A stretch of 64,000 bases of DNA from assembly GCA_016185185.1 (NCBI GenBank), contig JACPOD010000012.1, positions 1-64,000 on the forward strand. The letters run 5' to 3'. The position numbers and the translations under genes were made by a program. Source of the stretch: Sphingobacteriales bacterium (GTDB lineage: Bacteria; Bacteroidota; Bacteroidia; Chitinophagales; Chitinophagaceae). Shown in pieces: positions 63,534 to 64,000 of the stretch; the first letter of the stretch is position 1, and every line of letters starts with the position of its first letter. Under the pieces are notes generated by a model, which saw nothing but the letters and a program-made list of their open reading frames with translations, was not told where the DNA came from and did not search any database.

Positions 63534-64000
63534 TCAGGCCACCACGAAACTGCCTTTCATCTTTTCCAGCAGTTTGGTTTCAATCATCTTTTGAGCGAGA
63601 AGGATCATATTTTTAAAAGCCACAGCAGTAGAAATACCGTGACCAATAACAACCGGTTTACTTACACCCAACACCGGCGTACCCCCGTAATTTTCAAAAT
63701 AGAAACGTTTGAAGTATTCATCTTCCTGCAGGTTGCGTTTGCCTGCAATATCATACATGCTTTCGGCGAGTTTTAAAATGATGTTGCCAGTAAAACCTTC
63801 GCAAACCATTACATCAGCTTTATCAAAAAATACATCACGGCCTTCGATATTTCCAATAAAGTTGATTTGTTTATTTTCTTTCAGCAGGGGATAAGTGGCC
63901 TGTGCTAAAATATTTCCCTTGCCTTCTTCTTCTCCAATATTTATTAAACCCACTTTGGGATTTTCAACACCTAAAATAGTTTGTGCATATAAGCTGCCGA
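63534..64000 (-). CDS. plsX: Phosphate acyltransferase PlsX, C-terminal part (partial)
   Basis: The frame stays open to the right edge of the window, so the N-terminus is missing. Visible sequence includes VGLINIGEEEGKGN, DVMVCEGFTGNIILKLAES and GGTPVLGVSKPVVIGHG, all typical of PlsX near its C-terminus. PlsX converts acyl-ACP to acyl-phosphate, the first step of phospholipid synthesis. It is a housekeeping gene and marks the end of the polysaccharide region. No terminator is seen between it and the sigma gene promoter region. Confidence 0.94.
   Translation of the reverse strand, partial: GSLYAQTILGVENPKVGLINIGEEEGKGNILAQATYPLLKENKQINFIGNIEGRDVFFDKADVMVCEGFTGNIILKLAESMYDIAGKRNLQEDEYFKRFYFENYGGTPVLGVSKPVVIGHGISTAVAFKNMILLAQKMIETKLLEKMKGSFVVA

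Overview
The window reads as a Bacteroidota chromosome, most likely a soil or freshwater member of the Chitinophagaceae. The evidence is two SusC/SusD pairs, a periplasmic-sensor kinase paired with an AraC-type response regulator, many Cys-anchored lipoproteins, weak Shine-Dalgarno sites, an ECF sigma/FecR pair driving an STN-type TonB receptor, and several GH144-type proteins. Taxonomy is inferred from gene content only.

Layout. (1) 1-1375: tail of a GIY-YIG nuclease gene with a tRNA-like 3' end, a GDSL lipoprotein and a decayed cupin gene. (2) 1520-5451, minus strand: response regulator and sensor kinase, a split version of the hybrid regulator that usually controls polysaccharide utilisation loci (PULs). 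(3) 5812-19644, plus strand: galactose-oriented PUL with SusC (damaged), SusD, GH5-like, GH43, galK-galT-galE, a lipoprotein mutarotase, a second GH43 and a dead SGLT-type symporter. (4) 19865-22507: EF-G2-like factor and a small coiled-coil protein. (5) 22713-50949, minus strand: a long series of carbohydrate genes. It holds two GH30, a PQQ/cytochrome c dehydrogenase, two GH3, a GDSL esterase, a GH43-discoidin protein, DoxX, a GMC oxidoreductase, an amino-sugar block (deaminase/metallo-hydrolase fusion, MetE-like, SIS, ROK), SDR, SRPBCC, Gfo/Idh, a broken GH31 and three tandem GH144 proteins. (6) 50953-63437, minus strand: a CRTAC1-type FG-GAP lipoprotein, a seven-heme cytochrome, and a second PUL core (LamG lipoprotein, SusD, STN-SusC, FecR, ECF sigma). 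(7) the end of plsX.

How the genes fit together (inference): PUL 1 would import galactose-containing oligosaccharides and feed the Leloir pathway. The GH30/GH3/GH144 set points to beta-glucans (beta-1,6 and/or beta-1,2). The quinoprotein, GMC enzyme, DoxX and multiheme cytochrome point to oxidative handling of sugars outside the cytoplasm.

Most unusual: at least five genes (SusC, symporter, GMC oxidoreductase, GH31, and the deaminase/metallo-hydrolase pair) look internally deleted or fused compared with their families. Small GC-rich palindromic repeats lie in frame inside several ORFs. The EF-G2-like factor has Tyr in place of the catalytic switch II His. No CRISPR array, rRNA, complete tRNA, transposase or phage gene was seen.
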